This document shows, piece after piece, positions 61,101-64,000 of a DNA stretch of 64,000 nucleotides. The notes under the pieces were generated by a model. That model ran no database searches. It was not told the origin of the DNA and saw only the letters and a list, made by a program, of their open reading frames with translations. Every line of letters begins with the position of its first letter. The first letter of the stretch is position 1. Source of the DNA: Branchiostoma lanceolatum (Eukaryota > Chordata > Leptocardii > Amphioxiformes > Branchiostomatidae); the NCBI RefSeq assembly GCF_035083965.1, contig NC_089723.1:32801193-32865192 (forward strand), written 5' to 3'. Made by a program: the position numbers and the translations under genes.

Positions 61101-64000
61101 CTCTAAAGGTGTTCAACAAGCATGAGGCTAGTCTTATGTGCATTTCTCCTAGATATTGTTTCAAATCTTAGATTGTTCTAGTATTCTATGGTCCATTTGT
61201 GTCGAGGATTTCATCCTGACATTCTTATCTACAGGACTTACCCCCTTTACGAGCAAGGGACAGGACAAGCTTCAGGAGATTATCAGCTGGCAAGTTGTCT
61301 CAGTGAAGAAAAGTCAGTCTGCAACATGTGAGGTGGGTTAATTGTGATACAACTGTGTTATTTTGGTATTATGAGGTCGTTATGAAACTACAGGCATTGT
61401 TGTAATACCTTATATTCAGGCTCCAGTATCAAATTAGAAAAATTACAAACTTTTCATGACAGAATAGAATTTGCACTGAATTTTTACATACATGCATGAA
61501 TGGGCAAAGCTTTATTTATGTGTCTTACATTTTATGTGCCCAGCCCTTGTGAGCTTATAAGACACCAAAATGAAGTACAGAACAAATGATACACATGGCA
61601 AGAGAACAGAGGTGTAAATTAACATAATTGACAAATATTGAAAATATATAGTACATGTATATGCACAATTTTACATATATGTTGTTATTTCCACAGCCCC
61701 ATATTCTGGAAGTGGAGGTTTACATTCCAGATGCTACAGACTGTGAGTCAGTCAACTCCATGATGAAAAAGGAGCAAACATCTCAAGAAGGACCTTCATT
61801 CACACAGAAGACATTCAAAAGTGCCGTTCAAGAAGAACCAAAGTGGCAATCCAACAGCAGCAAGTTTGTGCCAATAGCAGCAGACAACAGAACAAGTGAC
61901 CACAATACTTCTATACAGAGAGCTCAGAAAGCTTCTACAGAAGAAACGGGAGCTAAGGGAGATGTTTTCTCCAACAACACAACACTTACTCAAGAAACAA
62001 AGCATTCCTCACAACAGAAAGAAGCTAGCAGAAAATTCAGTGACAGTGCATTCCAGCAGAGAAATGATGAAAGAAGTCACCCCCAGAAGTTTCAGTCACC
62101 TTTTCTGAGTGAAAAGGAGGAAGCAGTCTTGAAGAAATTAAGTATAAACAACCAGAGGATGGAGAGACCGTACCACGCAGAGACGACGCCGGTATGGCAG
62201 CAGCAAGGGTTGGTGGGGAAACATCAGGGTACTGTGCAGCACAAGCCGGGACTGCTGGGAGTACCAATCACCCAGTATGTTCCTCAGCTTCAGTTCAAAG
62301 GGCAAATGTTTGCCTTGGCGGCCAAGGTTTCTGAGGTAGGCAAGTTAGCTATGTGGTACACTTATAAGTACTGACCCTGACCTCTCGATGTAGATACCAC
62401 ATGTACTTAGAATATTGTTATATCTTGTTATACTATCCATGTCGAAATTCCAATGTACTTTCTTGTCCTTGTCAGCAGGGCTAGCCCTTTGTAATAGCAA
62501 CAGGCTATTTGGGCAGCCTTGACTGTGTGTGCTGAACATCCAAACCAATATATAAAAAAAAATGAATACGTGTAGTTATCAGAATGATGGACATTAAGTT
62601 TGTATCAGTATATGTATATTGAATGAATTTTTTTTTGTGATGTTAGGACAAGTGTGACTTATGAGTTCATGGTATGCTAAAGAAGGCTGTAAGCTTGTTC
62701 TATCAAATTTTAATGTACACATAGTCTTTCTTGAGCACTTTGTATTCTCACACAGGAGAGTAATGTTCCCAATGCGTATATTGCTGCTCATGACAGTTGT
62801 GCTTGTTTGTTGTAGGTGGTTACACCAGAGCTGTTCTACATCCAGTCTGCAGACCCCACCCTGCTGAACAAGGTGTCACAAAGTCTCCAGGAGGCAGCAA
62901 ACAAAAGGACTGCACAGGTAGGGGGAAAACTCATGAGGGTTTTATGCTGAAACCAAGTTGCAAGTGTTCCTCTGTAGAAGTCTGGGCCTTTGGGACCAAG
63001 TTGCAATTGTTCCACTGTAAAAGTCTAGGCCTTTGGTACCAAGTTGCAACTGTTCCTCTGTAGAAGTCTGGGCCTTTAGGACCGAGTTGCAACTGTTCCT
63101 CTGTAAAAGTCTAGGCCTTTGGAACCAAGTTGCAACTGATCTTCTGTAAATGTCTGGGCCTTTGTAATCATTCAAGATGACACATCTGAAGACTGTTAGT
63201 GGCAAAGAATACTAGTAAGAGTGCTTGAGACATCAAGCATTTGGATGATGTTTGACTGCTGAATTCCAGCAGTTGACCAGTAAAACTGTTGTAAATTTGC
63301 TCTCTTATTAACAAAACGTTCTCCCACCATTAGGAGTTGTCGGGTATGAAGACCCTGTGTCGCGAGACTGGACAGGTCATGAGCACCTACAGCGATAAAC
63401 ACCACATGTGGAGGAGGGTGCGCATCATGGGTGTGCTGCCAGATATGGTGAGTCTTTTTCAGAAGTGAGGAGGTGCATAGTCAGGATCTCTTTGCAAAAG
63501 AAGGGACGATACTTGACACAAATGTGCATAGGAGATGAAAAATTGATAATGTAAGAATTCACATGTATGCACTTCCAACCTGTGCCTCCATACTGTAAAT
63601 GCAGAAATATTCGTGATGGTTTAATGTTCGCGGTTTTCGCAGTGAACTCTTTACCACGAAGTCAAAACCACCGAACAAGGGCATTCCATTTTGTGACTGT
63701 AGTGCTGCAATTGTTTCAAACACGAACCCAAAACCACCGCAAACACTGCATTTACAGTTGTACCCTTTCCAAAAATCTTGCCATTGACAGCTGCATGTCT
63801 ATTCTCAGATTAATGTACAGCATGTGGACTATGGCACCATGGATCTGACCCAGCTGCACAACCTGTTCCCCCTGCCGCCAGACATACTTTCTGTCCCCAT
63901 ACTGGCTAGACCAGCGTGCCTTGCCAATGCTACCCCCCTCCCCAAGGATAACGGCAACTGGACAGAGGGAGCCAATGCCTACTTCAAGGGGCTCACAGCC
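54586..64000 (+). CDS. LOTUS-RRM-RRM-Tudor germ-granule type protein, TDRD10-like (3' partial)
   Basis: Exons: 54586-54776, 54992-55104, 56571-56659 (or to 56761), 57099-57157, 57723-57919, 58177-58280, 58445-58521, 58778-58986, 59132-59243, 59622-59820 (acceptor could be 59667 or 59673), 60176-60297, 60844-60998, 61235-61332, 61697-62335, 62816-62917, 63334-63447, 63809-64000 and on. Phases close throughout; about 924 codons visible. Order: LOTUS/OST-HTH domain, two RRMs, extended Tudor 1, long polar linker, Tudor 2. LOTUS domains bind Vasa helicase or RNA; Tudors bind methylated arginines of Piwi proteins. A role in germline RNA or piRNA control is therefore inferred. TDRD5 and TDRD7 have LOTUS plus Tudor but no RRM; human TDRD10 has RRM plus Tudor and sits beside SHE, like this gene beside its SH2 neighbour. 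The 3' end lies beyond the window. Confidence 0.88.
57099..58986 (+). other. Two RRM domains of the TDRD10-like gene
   Basis: RRM1: DIKSFFSAAGQVQDIHHSEK then MTFVRFKTVREATAAVNGLP (RNP1-like MTFVRF) and GRDISVAPAKN. Its first strand is not clearly present; it may lie in the 56660-56761 extension (KQLVVLLSLIPLRYSED). RRM2 is complete: HELIVRQLTRDTTEEEIWTL (strand 1, helix 1), FAPFNVANVRVKKQG, HAFVHFTSVKDVDEAIEELN (RNP1-like HAFVHF) and NGQRIQLKLSKR. The aromatic at the RNP1 position is F in both. The phases of all exons agree. Confidence 0.85.
59622..61332 (+). other. First extended Tudor domain of the TDRD10-like gene
   Basis: Spread over four exons: FPEELSVIVTEVVDGCHFWG, KNNLLELQELQTGLNQL, FEGEWYRVWVQEKLPGDQLQ, VVFVDYGNTAVLPRTEV, FWDLPPQAVPFKLAG. 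VDYGN and the W/Y/F positions form the aromatic-cage pattern, and the flanking parts match the staphylococcal-nuclease-like extension of eTudor domains. It is likely competent to bind dimethylarginine, since the cage residues appear intact; that is inferred. Confidence 0.85.
62952..63170. repeat. Minisatellite, 43-bp period, 5 units in a dimeric pattern
   Basis: Unit starts (accaagttgcaa) at 62952, 62995, 63038, 63081 and 63124 are exactly 43 bp apart. Units 1 and 3 have gtagaagtctgggcc, units 2 and 4 have gtaaaagtctaggcc, so an 86-bp dimer was probably amplified. It lies in an intron of the TDRD10-like gene. The ORFs reading through it are artefacts. Confidence 0.9.
63592..63758. repeat. MITE with ACTGTAAATGC ends
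   Basis: It starts actgtaaatgc and ends gcatttacagt, a perfect 11-bp inverted pair, with inverted inner motifs (gcggttttcgcagtgaa versus caaaaccaccgc). It lies in an intron of the TDRD10-like gene, just upstream of a Tudor exon. A related copy is at 45172-45379, and actgtaaatgccgcaaa near 1035 may be another end fragment. Confidence 0.65.

Larger units (their letters stand above)
62816..64000 (+). other. Second Tudor domain of the TDRD10-like gene (continues past the window)
   Basis: Three exons: VVTPELFYIQSADPTLLNKV, MSTYSDKHHMWRRVRIMGVL, INVQHVDYGTMDLTQLHNLF, then PILARPACLANATPLP. VDYGT replaces the usual VDYGN, and H-M-W precedes the second strand. The eTudor C-terminal half continues beyond 64000. 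Confidence 0.75.

Overview
The window is animal nuclear DNA: genes are split into many short exons with GT-AG introns, there is no operon structure, and non-coding DNA is dense with small palindromic (MITE-like) and tRNA-derived repeats. The proteins are of chordate type and each family appears once where vertebrates have several ohnologues. This, with the AT-rich introns and frequent tacatgta words, suggests an amphioxus (Branchiostoma) genome. That identification is inference; another invertebrate deuterostome is possible. Six protein genes can be reconstructed exon by exon with consistent splice phases. || Layout. 1-10547 (minus): MRG15/MORF4L1, chromodomain plus MRG domain, nine exons visible; its last exon(s) lie left of the window. 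11239-22640 (minus): AFG2B/SPATA5L1, a tandem AAA+ ATPase, complete in nine exons (751 aa). Its last intron is swollen by a 6.07-kb inserted element with diverged terminal inverted repeats. 23229-24320 (plus): MRPL54, complete (142 aa), head-to-head with AFG2B. 24321-28637: no gene seen. 28638-32883 (minus): LARP6, complete (536 aa). 32884-38874: no gene, but a 43-bp minisatellite and a folded MITE. 38875-52150 (minus): an SHB/SHD/SHE/SHF-type SH2 adaptor, complete (449 aa). 54586 to the window end (plus): a germ-granule type protein with one LOTUS domain, two RRMs and at least two extended Tudor domains, cut by the window end. || How it fits. The genes are not one pathway: chromatin (MRG15), ribosome maturation (AFG2B), mitochondrial translation (MRPL54), mRNA binding and collagen translation (LARP6), tyrosine-kinase signalling (SH2 adaptor), germline RNA control (LOTUS/RRM/Tudor). 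The order is informative. Human SHE and TDRD10 (RRM plus Tudor) are neighbours on 1q21. SHF, SPATA5L1, LARP6 and MORF4L1 are all on human 15q. SHD and MRPL54 are both on 19p13.3. The window therefore looks like an unduplicated ancestral segment whose human descendants are spread over ohnologous regions, and the LOTUS-RRM-RRM-Tudor gene is probably the TDRD10 orthologue in a longer form than the human one. || Most interesting items: the LOTUS-RRM-RRM-Tudor architecture, the 6-kb element in AFG2B, an inverted repeat 33 bp from the MRG15 start codon, a decayed duplicate of an MRG15 exon, a perfect 34-bp-arm palindrome in LARP6, and two unrelated minisatellites that share a 43-bp period.
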